Positions 63,961 to 64,000 of a stretch of 64,000 bases of DNA are shown here, one piece after another. How positions within the stretch are numbered: the first letter of the stretch is position 1; every line of letters starts with the position of its first letter. The notes below the pieces were generated by a model. It saw nothing but the letters and a program-made list of their open reading frames with translations, searched no databases and was not told where the DNA came from. Both the position numbers and the translations under genes were made by a program. This DNA is from Undaria pinnatifida (lineage: Eukaryota > Sar > Phaeophyceae > Laminariales > Alariaceae): positions 26,006,210 to 26,070,209 of the forward strand of contig JABAKD010000002.1 of NCBI GenBank assembly GCA_012845835.1, in the 5' to 3' direction.

Positions 63961-64000
63961 CAACCCAGGATACTTGTTCTAGTTCGTGCAGATAGTACGG

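Overview
This is a window of a nuclear genome from a eukaryote, most likely a stramenopile and probably a brown alga. It has few genes, and those present are split into short exons by long introns. Most remaining DNA is interspersed repeats, microsatellites and retroelement remnants. There are no operons or Shine-Dalgarno signals. The taxon is inferred from gene and repeat style; no marker gene settles it.

Five gene loci can be supported. (1) 7946-13704 (+): a six-exon membrane protein of the large TspO/tryptophan-rich sensory type; exon phases agree throughout, and one or two earlier exons are possible at 6011-6163 and 6893-7141. (2) 18793-36891 (-): a 14-exon, 797-codon GTPase of the Sey1/RHD3 dynamin-like group, rebuilt exon by exon with all phases agreeing. 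It has an N-terminal signal-like segment, a ~120-residue insert between G2 and G3, and no visible C-terminal membrane hairpin. (3) 38490-40529 (-): a family 31 glycosyltransferase exon with a second, Rossmann-like region. (4) 47578-48222 (+): an unrecognised coiled-coil-like coding exon. (5) 50092-60674 (+, open at both ends): a polyglutamine protein with two Tudor-knot/chromo-barrel domains, the first split by an 8.5 kb intron.

Mobile DNA: a Fanzor/TnpB-like nuclease remnant (1774-2103, -) lies between direct repeats; a broken Copia-type gag (30.6-31.2 kb) sits inside a GTPase intron; a second gag (52370-53284, -) sits inside the Tudor-gene intron. Dispersed families include a tRNA-derived SINE (five copies), a C-rich family A (four copies plus fragments), an inverted-terminal-repeat MITE family (at least six copies), a foldback element at 3460-3850, and many minisatellites.

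Layout: 0-6 kb repeats plus the Fanzor relic; 6-14 kb TspO-like gene; 14-18.8 kb repeat DNA; 18.8-37 kb GTPase gene; 37.3-38 kb tandem duplication; 38.5-40.5 kb glycosyltransferase; 40.9-46.3 kb repeats; 46.3-48.2 kb small or unknown ORFs; 50-60.7 kb Tudor gene with a repeat-filled intron; 60.7-64 kb AT-rich tandem repeats. The genes do not form a functional cluster. What they share is architecture: C-rich polypyrimidine tracts before 3' splice sites and introns used as repeat reservoirs.
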